A DNA stretch of 64,000 nt from Culex pipiens pallens (GCF_016801865.2 NC_068939.1:60952269-61016268), one strand, 5' to 3'; shown: positions 37,583-51,529, counted from the stretch's first letter. The notes: a model not told the origin generated them from the sequence alone. Numbers and translations are program-made.

Positions 37583-38147
37583 GAGTTTTCAGTGAAACTT
37601 TTGTATCCACGCTTATGTTTGATGTCCGTGTGTTTGGTCAACTCAAAAACGAAAACAGTGTCGAAAGGTATTGATTTTCGATACAAGTGCTGAAAAAATT
37701 AATTTTTCAGCACTCAAATCAGTATTATAATGAACATTTCAGAACTGTTATTATTTGTTATTTTGGTGGCGATAAGTTGACCATTTCGTCATAATAGAAA
37801 GAGTAGTATTTTCAAAACGGGATTGTATAATTTTTTTTTTCATACAACTAATAATAACATTTTGTTGGACATTATGACGAGTTCAGCGAACATTTTTTAA
37901 GAGTTTTGTCGTGCTATCTTGTCGCACGTAACTTTTTGACATTCCGAGAAAAACGCTTTTAATGTTTGACCCTGAATAACAATAACAAGATAGCACGCAA
38001 TGTAAACAACAACAAACACTTTTGGTTTGGCTGACCATTCTGTGCATTGTCCCAAAGTTTGATTAAATTTTGTAGCTGGAGTCCCGAGTTATGAATCAAA
38101 AAGTTTATAGCAGCCAGGCATGTACGTTTCCCGGGTTAGCCGGGAAC
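37583..38147. other. Mosaic of repeat fragments
   Basis: It contains fragments also seen at 52740-52870 (TTCCGAGAA...CGC, GTAAACAACAACAAAC) and the AAGATAGCACG words of the MITE at 24.1 kb. No gene. Confidence 0.45.
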
Positions 38148-38400
38148 CGTGGTGTAGGGGTAAGCGTGGTTGTCTCGAGACTTGATTTGTCTGACCACGC
38201 CTTCCGTCGGACGGGGAAGTAAATGTTGGCCCCGGTCTAACCTAAAGCTCAATCCAGGTGTAGGAGTCGTCTCCTTGGGTCCTGCCTCGGTGGAGTCGCT
38301 GGTAGTGTAAAAAGAGGTTTGCAATTGCCTCAACAATCAAGCCTTCGGACAACTAGTTTCAAGTAGGAATCTCGCAATCAAGAACGCCAAGGCAAAGCTG
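38148..38400 (+). repeat. Composite tRNA-derived SINE (Twin-like), copy 3
   Basis: Plus-strand copy: head AACCGTGGTGTAGGGGTAAG, spacer with GGCCCCGGTCTAACC, second block around CTCGGTGGAGTCGCTGG, and end CTCGCAATCAAGAACG. The second tRNA-like block is partly deleted. Confidence 0.65.
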
Positions 38401-39199
38401 TAGAGCGAATAATTTGCTTTTTTTTATTTGCATGTAAGTTTCAAACACGTTCTGACCTGAAATCCCTTCGACCAGTTGTCGCACTTACTTCTTGGCCAGT
38501 TGATTGAAACTTCTTTCATATGAAGAGTGACAACAATGCCCGGAGTTTTTTGTTTTTGTTTTTATTAAATATCTCAGGGTTGAAATCGATATTTTTTGAA
38601 TCTGTGAAGGTCAAAAGATCAAAAGGGCATTGAGAGCTGAACAAAATGGAGTTCTTAACTCAATCTGGGCCAAAATGCACGTGCGATAAGATAGAACAAC
38701 AACGACGAAATTTTGAAACATCATTTGAGGATATTTTGTCATTATACTAATAGAGTGGTACATGCAACGAGTTGCAAAATGAAGATTTTTCAGCACGTGT
38801 CGTACTTTTATCCAACGAGGCTGTGTCGAGATGAATAATTGCGACGAGTGCTGAAAAAATAAAGTTTTCCAGATCAATACGATAAGATAGCACGATCACT
38901 ACATAATTCACCTGCTTCTTGACCAAGAAGTCTCTGATAATGGATTGTTTAACCTATAAATGTTTTTTGCGCTTGACGGCGTTGTGAATAGTTTACTTTT
39001 TCAGAACTCTGATAAGTCACACAATGTGACTATTCAATACTCTTTTTTGTGGCAATGAAAGCAGACAATTTCGTCACTTCAAACAGGAACAGGAAAAGTA
39101 AGTAATTGTTCAAAGAAATTGTAAAAACTTGCACATATTTTATCAGCATTCTGCTGGTTTGCAAACATTTTTCATCAATCAAATAATTTTAATTTCAAA

Positions 39200-40740
39200 T
39201 TAAACTTTACAACTAAGGGTTAGCAGCAGAGCGAGAGAGTTCCACTCCAGCACCAACCACTACGTGACCAGAACTGGTATTCGTACCAAATTCGCGACAT
39301 CAACGACGCGGTCCCGCGCAGCCTGCTCGTCGGATAGTCTCTGACGAATCGCGCAACCGATCGGATCGTTTTCGCAGACCGCGCGTTCGGGTCATCAAGT
39401 CGCTTCATTACCATAGGACTCGTTCAACGGGCCACACAAAGGAAACGGCTAATTGTGCGCTTATCCAGTTTGAAGCAGTTCAATCAGTTGACAGAGGTGA
39501 TCATCGGGGTTCAACTTTCGAAGTGTAGAAGTGAGGGAAGAAATGGTTTCTTGGAAAAATGCAGTCCAAACAAGAAAATGATAAGCTCGGCAGCCGTGTG
39601 TCTCTCTTGCTCCATTGATAGTGACTTGAAGTGAAAGGGAATGTCGTTACCGTGTTTACTGCATGCGGTGATGGAAGTAAATTTTATCTAAACAGAACAA
39701 CATCACAAGCCGCTGAACAACCGGAAGCCTAAATGGAACGAACATCGTCATTTTATTATCAAGGAGTACTGTTTTGATGCACGCTGTCCAAGTGGACGAA
39801 AACACAGCTTCAAGACTCCGGATTGGGAACGTGGTCGAAGATCATCGTCATGACGACCTTCAACCACTGGGCGATTCAGTGTGCGATCGACACGCACACA
39901 TACGAACCACTAATCGCTGTTTTCTTCCACGAGAGGAACCTACATTGATAAACTTTGAGAGAGGCTTATGGTGGAGTCATCGAATCTTCACAAGTGGTGC
40001 ACTTGACGATTTGCCCACCAACTAGTGTCGATAACACTTATTCAGCACAAATGTGTTACCAAGTCTGTTAAATCACTGCGTTTTTTTCCAGAGTGATTTG
40101 TGGAAATTTGCGATCAAAGCAAGCAAGTAATATTCTCTGATGATCACCGAGTGGACTTGGAGAAATGAATTTGAAATGTTATTGACATTACATGTTAGTT
40201 TAACCATCTCTTTCCTATGGTATGGAAAAAAGTTCATTACCGCAATCTAAAAAACGAACAATTTATCAAACACCATCACAACCACAATGCAAATGAGTAT
40301 CCCTCTACAAATATAGAATAATCCACCGCGGCAATTCCAGCCACTTTTTCTCGTGTCTGCCCGTATGGACGGCGATCACTTGTCATCCGCGTGTATTGTT
40401 TGCAAAATCAACATGGGAATGTGTATTTTCACAAAAACACACATCAACCAGACAAGCTCATTCACACCAGCCCAACCAGCATTGCCGCGGTTTGTGTCGT
40501 TGAGTTTTAATTGTACTATACCTACCTACACAGGCCAGCAGGTCGGCTAAATGGCGTCACCGATCGATCCCGGCCAAGATCAGATTTTGGAATTTCCCGC
40601 CGCAACAATTGTGTTGCGTCGTCGACGGGCGTCGTAATGTAACTACGTTGAGACGCTCGTATGGGCACGTTTGTCATAACATACAGCTGATTGATTATTG
40701 GGTGGATCCCACGGGATGAGTACTGGAAGTTCAAAGTTTT
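39200..40740 (+). other. Repeat-poor DNA, candidate PGRP-LC promoter and 5' exons
   Basis: This stretch has more balanced base composition than its surroundings and no recognised repeat family. PGRP-LC needs at least one exon upstream of its 44153 acceptor, and this is the best place for it. I could not fix a first exon or start site. Short frames here do not join the 44153 exon convincingly. Confidence 0.4.
40589..40598 (+). promoter_or_regulatory. kappa-B-like site upstream of PGRP-LC
   Basis: GGAATTTCCC, identical to the sites at 12275 and 25702, lies in the repeat-poor block 3.6 kb before the first recognised PGRP-LC coding exon. Confidence 0.4.
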
Positions 40741-40914
40741 TTTTTTTTCAAGAAGGAATTAAAAGCCAATCAGCGTTTAACACAAAAAACGGAAAACTTT
40801 GAAGAATAATTTTATTATGTGTAAAAATATTTAAAATTAAGTATTTGATGGAATAATTAAAATTTTCCATTCTAATTAATCCTTCGCGGCCTTTCCCGAC
40901 AGAAAGTATCTTGC

Positions 40915-41165
40915 ATGACAGCTCTTTCCAAGCAACATTTGAAAAGGGCGCATAAGCATTTTAACAGCAGGAACTATTTTGCAATACCGAGATAACCGAT
41001 TACTTTTTAGCCAAACCCGCAGTGAGGAAACGTAGCTGGGGAGACCAGCTAATGTTTTACACTTCGAGTTTTGTGAAAAAAGTTATCGGTTGTCTCGGAA
41101 TTTGCAAAATAGTTTCAACTGTCAAAACGCTTATCCGCTCTTTTCAAATGTTGCTGATGAGTGTT
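40915..41165. repeat. Foldback MITE of about 250 bp
   Basis: CATGACAGCTCTTTCCAAGC with AACATTTGAAAAG at the left faces CTTTTCAAATGTTGCTGATG at the right. Inner arms ACTATTTTGCAATACCGAGA and CGGAATTTGCAAAATAGT also pair. Confidence 0.7.
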
Positions 41166-42462
41166 GATCTATGGTGAAATGTTGTCTTGCAAATTTAGGT
41201 TTTTGCATTAAAATAAAAAAGTGATAAAAAAAAGATTTTAAGTGCGTATTCACAGTTATAGGGCCAATACGCACCTCCCAAAAAAGGGGTCAAGAAAAGG
41301 CTTTACGAACAGCAGAACAAAGAAGAGGGAACGATTTCTTGTGGCTTTTCTTAACCCTCTCTGGCTTGCTTTCGGTGCCGCTTGAAATTTTTCTTCCGAA
41401 GTGCGTAAACCGCTATACACTGTTGCACGTTAAAGCTAACTTAGGGCTTTAGGATCCTATTGACAAGATAACATTTTGTGATGGGTTCACTTTGGTCTCC
41501 TTGATATGATCTATCAAGCAAGCAAAATACTTTCTTTCAAGAAAGACAACGACCTACTTTTTACAAAACTATTTTTTTTTTTAAATCCATTTTAAACATT
41601 TTGTTTTTGTAACAAATGTCATTGCGCTAAGAAAAATAATCATAACACAACTCGAACTTTTTTGAATTGATGTCAGGAAACGTATCAGTCATGTCAAAGT
41701 AGTCAAAGTGGGCTCTCTGAACACTCCAATCGATAACATTGAGTTTAAGTGAATACCTGTCAATAAATAAAATTGGGAATCTCGAATATAAATGGTATGG
41801 AGTCATCTTCGGTAACCTTGCGCACTTTGGATGTAACAAAAATGACTTTTTGGTAGGCAGGGGCTTGTTCCGGTGAGCGTACTGAGTCTAAATCAAAGTC
41901 TAAATCCCTAATATGAGCTCGATTTGACGTAACAGACTTTGCATTTTAATTTCTTTGCATTTTAGTTTCGAATTAGATTCAACTTGTATTTTTTTACACG
42001 GCAGCATTGATGTGTAGTTTAGATCCTTGCACAAGTTTTGGTATATATATAACATTGAAATTTCGAGCACGTTAAAGATCGGTACATGCCTTCAAAATTT
42101 GTATTTTTTTCGAAAAAAAAAAATTCAGCAAATTCATATGGCGTATCTTTCAGTGAATTCCACTTCTCACTTTTATTTCTTTTAGCAAAAAGTTTTATTT
42201 TGCAGGAAATTTCTTCAATTTACAAAAGATGTTTTAAAACTGTTATAAATACGTTTTCAAAAGATCATATCTTAGAATTCTCACAGTTTTTGAGAATTTT
42301 CTCGAATAATTTGATAAAATATTTTTGAGACCCAGACATGTCAAAACAGCATTTTAAAGAATCTTTTTTTTTTTACAAATACATATTACACAAATATTAC
42401 ACGGGTAACTCCAAAATAAAAAATCACCAAATGACACATCATATTCTAGCCGTATGACTTAA

Positions 42463-43799
42463 GGGGTTACATACATGTAGAAAATCACCAAATTTCATGT
42501 TACATAAAATTTATTCAATCCACTAAAAAGATGATTTTCAATCACTCCTGACAGTTTAATGAAGATATTACATGATTAAACTGAGTAAGAGACGATTTAA
42601 GATCAAAATTTTGCCATGCGCAAAGCGGACTGTCAAGCTTTGTGAGCGTTTTTCTTAAAACACCGAGTTGATATACCGGTGCCACGATATCTCGAGATGG
42701 GATGAACCAAATTGGCTGATATTTGAGGTGAAGACTCCTAAGACATATCCTGTGTGCATGACGAAGCCCAATTTTTAAATTTTGCTTTTTTAAAAAAATG
42801 CAAAAATCAAATACTGACGATTTTTTATATGAAAAACATAAAAAAAAAATATCTTTTTTTTAAATAAACTTTTTGAAAATCAACCTTCGTCATGCACACG
42901 GGAATAGTTTGACGAGTCTTCACCAAAATTTTGAGCCGATTTGGTCAGAGCAATGTTGAGATATCGTGGCACCCGTTTTTTGAACTGCTAACTTCAAATA
43001 GCTATAACTCGGCAACGGTACAACCAAATGGCTTCAAATTTGTTTTGTTAATAGATGAAAATGTATATTTTAATTCCCTGAAAACAGATTTTAAAAAATA
43101 GTTGAAATGTGTGCTCAATCAACCTCTGACATTTTTGCCGATTTACAAAAAAAAGTCAGAGGTTGGTATGAGCACAAACTTCATTTTTTTTTTTTTTCAA
43201 ATCTGTTTTAAGGGCATTAACATATACATTTTCATTAATTATCTAAACATGTGGATGTATCATGGCCGAGATATAGCTATTTGAAGTCAGCAGTTAAAAA
43301 AACGGGTGCCACGATATCTCAACACTGCCTTAACCAAATCAGCTCAAAATGTTGGTGAAGACTCGTTAAACCGGTCCACGAAGGCCGATTTTCAAAAACC
43401 TTAATTTAAAAAAAAGATAAAATTATTTTTATGTTTTTCATATTAAAAAACATCAAAACATCATGATTTAAAAAAAAAGCAAAATTTGAAAATTGGGCTT
43501 CGTCATGCACACGGGACATGTTTGGGAGTCTTCACGCCAAATTTCAGCCAATTTGGTCCATACCATCTCGAGATATCGTGGCACCCGTAAATAAACTCGG
43601 TGTTTCGAGAAAAACGCTCAGAAAGTTTGACAGTTCACTTTGCGCATTGCAAAATTTTGAGCTTAAATCATCTGTAACTGAGTTTAATCCTGAAATATCT
43701 TCATGAAACTTTTAGGAGTGATTGAAATTATGATTTTGGCGGATTTAATAAATTTTCAGTAATATGAAGTTTTGTGATTTTCTACATGTATGTAACCCC
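42463..43799. repeat. Foldback element of 1.3 kb, GGGGTTACATACATG ends
   Basis: The ends GGGGTTACATACATGTAG and CTACATGTATGTAACCCC are perfect inverted repeats. The arms carry CGAGATATCGTGGCACCC and CAAATTGGCTGA-type words. The left flank is TTAA and the right flank ATAA, which could be a worn TTAA duplication of piggyBac type. No transposase was seen. Confidence 0.8.
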
Positions 43800-44152
43800 A
43801 TAAAAACGATAATTCGTTCATAATTCGCTTATTAAAAAATTTGATGAAGTAAAATTTTTGCGATGACTTCGGATAATCAAGTCTGGAATGTATTCTAATC
43901 AATTAGAAGTATTCAAAATTATTTTTGCTAAATATCCACAAATTCCTTTTTCCACACCGAGAAACTAGCTGCAGCTAATTGCAGCGGTTTTCCAATCTAA
44001 TGATGTAACTTAACACTGATAATTTAATCAAGCCCCACTATCAAAACACGCGAGCAAACTGCATTGAAGCCCCCTCACACTTCACACACAATAAGCACAT
44101 GCAAACAGTCGGGTAGTGCCGCCAGATAACATTGAGTTTAAACTATTTTCAG

Positions 44153-47100
44153 CCGGGCGTTATCGAGTGTGTAGCACAGCTTTACTCGGCGAGCTCCAAA
44201 TGGCACCCAACGCCATGTGAGGACGAGGATGCCAGAATTGCGATGGCCAAAGCGAAAAGTCAACTCATAGCCAATCCCTCCCCTCCTTTGACGCCCAACG
44301 GCACTACAACGGGTGCTGAATCCGGCCCGTCCACGTCCACCGGAGGTCTGCACACCACTACCGGGGCCGACAACACCAGCAGCCACAACATTTCGATCTC
44401 CTCAATCACCGAAGACGAAGATGGCAACCCGGTCAGCGGCCACGGCGACGATGGAGACGGTTCGAGTGCCTTCGATTCCAGCAGTGACAGCGACAGCGAT
44501 CTGTGCGACAACGAGCAGATTAAGAAGGCCATCGAACGCATTCCGAACTCGCTGCAGCCCGGCAGTCAGATGGTGCGGCTTCCGGCGGCCGGACCGGAAA
44601 CGTCGATCGTGACGGCAACGGCCCTCCAGGAGCGGCCCAACATCGGCAGCATCGCGGTACAAAACTCGTCCGACATCACGTTCGGCAACAAGACCTACAT
44701 CAAGGGCCAGGTCGTGATTAAGAACATCTACCACGACCGGAAGGCCACCAACGGGGTTGGAGGGGGAGTGGTCAACGAAGGGTACCGGGAAACGGACGGA
44801 GAGGCGGGACTTTCGAGCCAGAAGAAGAAAGGTAAGGGGAATGTTTGCAGGGGGGGAATCGAAGAGGTGACTTCATTGAAAAGTTTTATAAAGCCGATAG
44901 AAGCTTCAATTTATGAATCAATAGTTTTAAGTTTACGATTTTCAATGAAAAAACTTGCTGAGAGATTTTTTTGGGAAAACATTATAGAATTTTTCAACGA
45001 AGCTATTTCTGTTATCATAAGGTGGTTAAAAGTCAGGAAATCAAATCTAGTCCAGTTAACCAAATCCGAGGAACATTCAACGGCTGGCACCCTTTTAGAT
45101 TTTGCCAAAGCTGTGAACAGAATTTGGCACAATTATGTTCTTTCTAAAATTTACAAATCAAGCCGACAGTCTGCTACAATGACTCAGGATAACCTTTTCA
45201 AAAGTCTTCTGATTGTAAGTGGTAACTTCCAAACAATCTTAAATATACTCGAAAGCAACTTGAAGAAACCAAATCTTAATCTAGCCACGAAAAACGGCAA
45301 GCTAATAAACTTGGAAGACGCGGTCAAATACGTTGGGCTAATTTTAGAGAAAAATCCTGCCCTTAAAGAGCACATTGGCAAGATACAAACAGAGTGCAAT
45401 AAATATATTGTTAATTTGCCCCATTTGGCGAAACTGATCAGCGAGAATAGAAAAATTAAGCCATTTTAATTTTGATCACATCTTCACATTGCCAAAAGAG
45501 TTTTTGAAGCAAACTCTAAGTACAAATTATTTTAAGAAAGCCATGACATAATTTTGAGTACATACCTAAATCAAAAATCAATTAATTAATTATGTAAATG
45601 AAGTTTTTATAAACATATCAGTATTCCACAATGGTGCAGGTATCCTAGAAATCTCCCAAGCCATGGGCAAAATGAACCAAAACCGCAACGCCCTCACATT
45701 GAAGTCTAGTTTAAGAACCAACACCCACAAAATCAGTGCCAAAGAAAAGAAGTTTAAGAGATTTGTATAGTACCTTGTTCGTTGATTTTTTGTTGTTATT
45801 TTTATAAGCCCACAGTATTTATAACATTTTACGGGAGTCAGAAATGCATTACAGGGTCAAAACTTAATACAGTCCAGACTCGATTATCCGAAGGCCTCGG
45901 AAAAATTTCACTTCGGATAATCGAATCACGAAAAAAATCCGAAACTTCGGATAATCGAGTCTGGACTGTAGTTGTTCATACAAAAACTATTTCAATCCGA
46001 AGATTTGTAACTGTCAATCAAGAAATGAAATTGTACTTGAGAGAACTCTTTTTTCATCATTTTGATTCCACATTCCACAAGCAATTTTTTTAGTTTTGCA
46101 AAAAGTTAGCTCTGCTTCTATTGTTATTTTTAAACATTTAAATTGTTAGTTAACATTTTAAGATAAACGTCGTCAACCGTAAACTGTCAACTTGATTTTC
46201 CGAGTATTTGTGCCTCAAATATGTTTGAAGACGAATTTTTGTTTTGTTTAGTTCAAAGCAAAATGTGGACAATTTGTTTAATTTGAGTTTTTACAATAAC
46301 TAACTCGACAAAAATCGAAGGAAAAAGCTTATTTTCATGATATTTAAGGTACCACTAAAGCCGAAATCTGGTCAATTTTCATATTTTTTGCCAACACTTC
46401 CAAAAAATGTCGCGCAACATAAATTGATGTTGCAAGGTAACCTTTTCAAACACAGCAACCTTGTTCGAAACGGATGTTGTAGATTTGTTCAGATATCCTA
46501 GGTCATCAAGAACTTCCAGAAGTTTAGGTCCGTGAGTCTACCGCCGTAACAAGCAAGTGGTCGAAAGATTACGACCCAGGATCATATGCCAATAGCTTCA
46601 GTGGGTATGGTAGACTACTTTGTTGACATGTTGGGATATCCAACATCATCCAGAACTGCCTAATATTGATTCCTGTGGGTCTACCACCGTAATAAGTAAG
46701 TGGTCGAAAGATTACGACAAAGGGTCCTATACCAATAGCTTCAGTGGGTATGGTAGACTACTTTGTTGATATGTTGGGATATCCAAGATCATCTAGAACT
46801 CCCTGAAGTTGGTTCCTGGGGGCTACCACCGTAATAAGCAAGTGGTCGAAAGATTACGACCCAGGATCATATGCCAATAGCTTCAGTGGGTATGGTAGAC
46901 TACTTTGTTGACTACTTTGTTGATATGTTTGTAATTTTGTAATTTTGTAATTTTGTAATTTTGTAATTTTGTAATTTTGTAATTTTGTAATTTTGTAATT
47001 TTGTAATTTTGTAATTTTGTAATTTTGTAATTTTGTAATTTTGTAATTTTGTAATTTTGTAATTTTGTAATTCTGTAATTTTGTAATTTTGTAATTTTGT

Positions 47101-50100
47101 AATTTTGTAATTTTGTAATTTTGTAATGTTGTAATGTTGTAATTTTGTAATTTTGTAATTTTGTAATTTTGTAATTTTGTAATTTTGTAATTTTGTAATT
47201 TTGTAATTTTGTAATTTTGTAATTTTGTAATTTTGTAATTTTGTAATTTTGTAATTTTGTAATTTTGTAATTTTGTAATTTTGTAATTTTGTAATTTTGT
47301 AATTTTGTAATTTTGTAATTTTGTAATTTTGTAATTTTGTAATTTTGTAATTTTGTAATTTTGTAATTTTGTAATTTTGTAATTTTGTAATTTTGTAATT
47401 TTGTAATTTTGTAATTTTGTAATTTTGTAATTTTGTAATTTTGTAATTTTGTCATTCTGTAATTTTATTTTCTGATTTTCTTATTTTCTTTTTTTCTTTT
47501 TTTCTTTTTTTCTTATTTTCTTATTTTCTTATTTTCTTATTTTCTTATTTTCTTATTTTCTTATTTTCCTATTTTCTTATTTTCTTATTTTCTTATTTTC
47601 CTATTTTCTTATTTTCTTATTTTCTTATTTTCTTATTTTCTTATTTTCTTATTTTCTTATTTTCTTATTTTCTTATTTTCTTATTTTCTTATTTTCTTAT
47701 TTTCTTATTTTCTTATTTTCTTATTTTCTTATTTTCCTATTTTCTTATTTTCTGATTTTCTTATTTTCCTATTTTCTTATTTTCTTATTTTCTTATTTTC
47801 TTATTTTCTTATTTTCTTATTTTCTTATTTTCTTATTTTCTTATTTTCTTATTTTCTTATTTTCTTATTTTCTTATTTTCTTATTTTCTTATTTTCTTAT
47901 TTTCTTATTTTCTTATTTTCTTATTTTCTAATTTTCTAATTTTCTAATTTTCTAATTTTCTTATTTTCTTATTTTCTTATTTTCTTATTTTCTTATTTTC
48001 TTATTTTCTTATTTTCTTATTTTCTTATTTTCTTATTTTCTTATTTTCTTATTTTCTTATTTTCTTATTTTCTTATTTTCTTATTTTCTTATTTTCTTAT
48101 TTTCTTATTTTCTTATTTTCTTATTTTCTTATTTTCTTATTTTCTTATTTTCTTATTTTCTTATTTTCTTATTTTCTTATTTTCTTATTTTCTTATTTTC
48201 TTATTTTCTTATTTTCTTATTTTCTTATTTTCTTATTTTCTTATTTTCTTATTTTCTTATTTTCTTATTTTCTTATTTTCTTATTTTCTTATTTTCTTAT
48301 TTTCTTATTTTCTTATTTTCTTATTTTCTTATTTTCTTATTTTCTTATTTTCTTATTTTCTTATTTTCTTATTTTCTTATTTTCTTATTTTCTTATTTTC
48401 TTATTTTCTTATTTTCTTATTTTCTTATTTTCTTATTTTCTTATTTTCTTATTTTCTTATTTTCTTATTTTCTTATTTTCTTATTTTCTTATTTTCTTAT
48501 TTTCTTATTTTCTTATTTTCTTATTTTCTTATTTTCTTATTTTCTTATTTTCTTATTTTCTTATTTTCTTATTTTCTTATTTTCTTATTTTCTTATTTTC
48601 TGATTTTCTTATTTTCTTATTTTCTTATTTTTTTATTTTCTTATTTTCTTCTTTTTTTTTAGAATTTTAGATTTTCAGAATTTTAGAATTTTAGAATTTT
48701 AGAATTTTAGAATTTTAGAATTTTAGAATTTTAGAATTTTAGAATTTTAGAATTTTAGCATTTTAGAATTTTAGAATTTTAGAATTTAAGAACTTAAGAA
48801 TTTTAGAATTTTAGAATTTTAGAATTTTAGAATTTTAGAATTTTAGAATTTTAGAATTTTAGAATTTTAGAATTTTAGAATTTTAGATTTTTAGAATTTT
48901 AGAATTTTAGAATTTTAGAATTTTAGAATTTTAGAATTTTAGAATTTTAGAATTTAAGAATTTAAGAATTTAAGAATTTTAGAATTTTAGAATTTTAGAA
49001 TTTTAGAATTTTAGAATTTTAGAATTTTAGAATTTTAGAATTTTAGAATTTTAGAATTTTAGAATTTTAGAATTTTAGAATTTTAGAATTTTAGAATTTT
49101 AGAATTTTAGAATTTTAGAATTTTAGAATTTTAGAATTTTAGAATTTTAGAATTTTAGAATTTTAGAATTTTAGAATTTTAGAATTTTAGAATTTTAGAA
49201 TTTTAGAATTTTAGAATTTTAGAATTTTAGAATTTTAGAATTTTAGAATTTTAGAATTTTAGAATTTTAGAATTTTAGAATTTTAGAATTTTAGAATTTT
49301 AGAATTTTAGAATTTTAGAATTTTAGAATTTTAGAATTTTAGAATTTTAGAATTTTAGAATTTTAGAATTTTAGAATTTTAGAATTTTAGAATTTTAGAA
49401 TTTTAGAATTTTAGAATTTTAGAATTTTAGAATTTTAGAATTTTAGAATTTTAGAATTTTAGAATTTTAGAATTTTAGAATTTTAGAATTTTAGAATTTT
49501 AGAATTTTAGAATTTTAGAATTTTAGAATTTTAGAATTTTAGAATTTTAGAATTTTAGAATTTTAGAATTTTAGAATTTTAGAATTTTAGAATTTTAGAA
49601 TTTTAGAATTTTAGAATTTTAGAATTTTAGAATTTTAGAATTTTAGAATTTTAGAATTTTAGAATTTTAGAATTTTAGAATTTTAGAATTTTAGAATTTT
49701 AGAATTTTAGAATTTTAGAATTTTAGAATTTTAGAATTTTAGAATTTTAGAATTTTAGAATTTTAGAATTTTAGAATTTTAGAATTTTAGAATTTTAGAA
49801 TTTTAGAATTTTAGAATTTTAGAATTTTAGAATTTTAGAATTTTAGAATTTTAGAATTTTAGAATTTTAGAATTTTAGAATTTTAGAATTTTAGAATTTT
49901 AGAATTTTAGAATTTTAGAATTTTAGAATTTTAGAATTTTAGAATTTTAGAATTTTAGAATTTTAGAATTTTAGAATTTTAGAATTTTAGAATTTTAGAA
50001 TTTTAGAATTTTAGAATTTTAGAATTTTAGAATTTTAGAATTTTAGAATTTTAGAATTTTAGAATTTTAGAATTTTAGAATTTTAGAATTTTAGAATTTT

Positions 50101-51486
50101 AGAATTTTAGAATTTTAGAATTTTAGAATTTTAGAATTTGATTTTAGAATTTTAGAATTTTAGAATTTTAGAATTTTAGAATTTTAGAATTTTAGAATTT
50201 TAGAATTTTAGAATTTTAGAATTTTAGAATTTTAGAATTTTAGAATTTTAGAATTTTAGAATTTTAGAATTTTAGAATTTTAGAATTTTAGAATTTTAGA
50301 ATTTTAGAATTTTAGAATTTTAGAATTTTAGAATTTTAGAATTTTAGAATTTTAGAATTTTAGAATTTTAGAATTTTAGAATTTTAGAATTTTAGAATTT
50401 TAGAATTTTAGAATTTTAGAATTTTAGAATTTTAGAATTTTAGAATTTTAGAATTTTAGAATTTTAGAATTTTAGAATTTTAGAATTTTAGAATTTTAGA
50501 ATTTTAGAATTTTAGAATTTTAGAATTTTAGAATTTTAGAATTTTAGAATTTTAGAATTTTAGAATTTTAGAATTTTAGAATTTTAGAATTTTAGAATTT
50601 TAGAATTTTAGAATTTTAGAATTTTAGAATTTTAGAATTTTAGAATTTTAGAATTTTAGAATTTTAGAATTTTAGAATTTTAGAATTTTAGAATTTTAGA
50701 ATTTTAGAATTTTAGAATTTTAGAATTTTAGAATTTTAGAATTTTAGAATTTTAGAATTTTAGAATTTTAGAATTTTAGAATTTTAGAATTTTAGAATTT
50801 TAGAATTTTAGAATTTTAGAATTTTAGAATTTTAGAATTTTAGAATTTTAGAATTTTAGAATTTTAGAATTTTAGAATTTTAGAATTTTAGAATTTTAGA
50901 ATTTTAGAATTTTAGAATTTTAGAATTTTAGAATTTCAGAACTATTATTTTTTTAAGAATTTCAGAGCCATTATTTTTTTTCTGTAAAAAAAGCGATAGA
51001 AGTTTTGTAAATTACTTTCTAGTAATTTATTTATAAAAGATACATAAATTTGTTTACAAATAACTTACCGAACCGCAGGTCCAGACATGCGTTAGAAATT
51101 TGCGATATCTCAATATTTTTTTCAATCCTATCGACTGAGATGCATTTTCGTGCCTTATTGAATTGATGCCGTGCCATCGTGAGATTTACTTTGTATTGAG
51201 AGGGCAGCATGTTTTTCCATCCAACCCGTCTTTCCAGATCTTTTTCTGTCCTCCCGTTCTTGGTGATGACGCGGCAAACCCGGGTTTCTTCGTCTTCCTG
51301 GGACAACACACACACTCCGCTGGACCAGCTTACCTCCACCCGCCAACTCGGGTTTCTTCCGTCTTCCCGGGATAACACACACGCCGCTGGTCCAGATAAC
51401 CCTCTTCGACAAACCTGGGTTTTTTTCCGTCCTCCCGGCACAACACACAAACCGCTCCTCCGACGAATCCGGGTTTTTTCTGTCTT

Positions 51487-51529
<43 letters not shown>

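Noticed and set aside
39774..40025. 83-codon frame as first PGRP-LC exon
   Set aside because: It ends in a stop without a donor that would join the 44153 exon in frame.
46883..47455. 190-codon minus-strand frame of repeated ITKLQNYK
   Set aside because: It is the stop-free reading of the 8-bp satellite; a 24-bp super-period gives a repeating peptide without any coding evidence.
46883..50940. CRISPR-like array
   Set aside because: The repeats are uniform 8-mers without unique spacers in eukaryotic intron DNA; this is satellite DNA.
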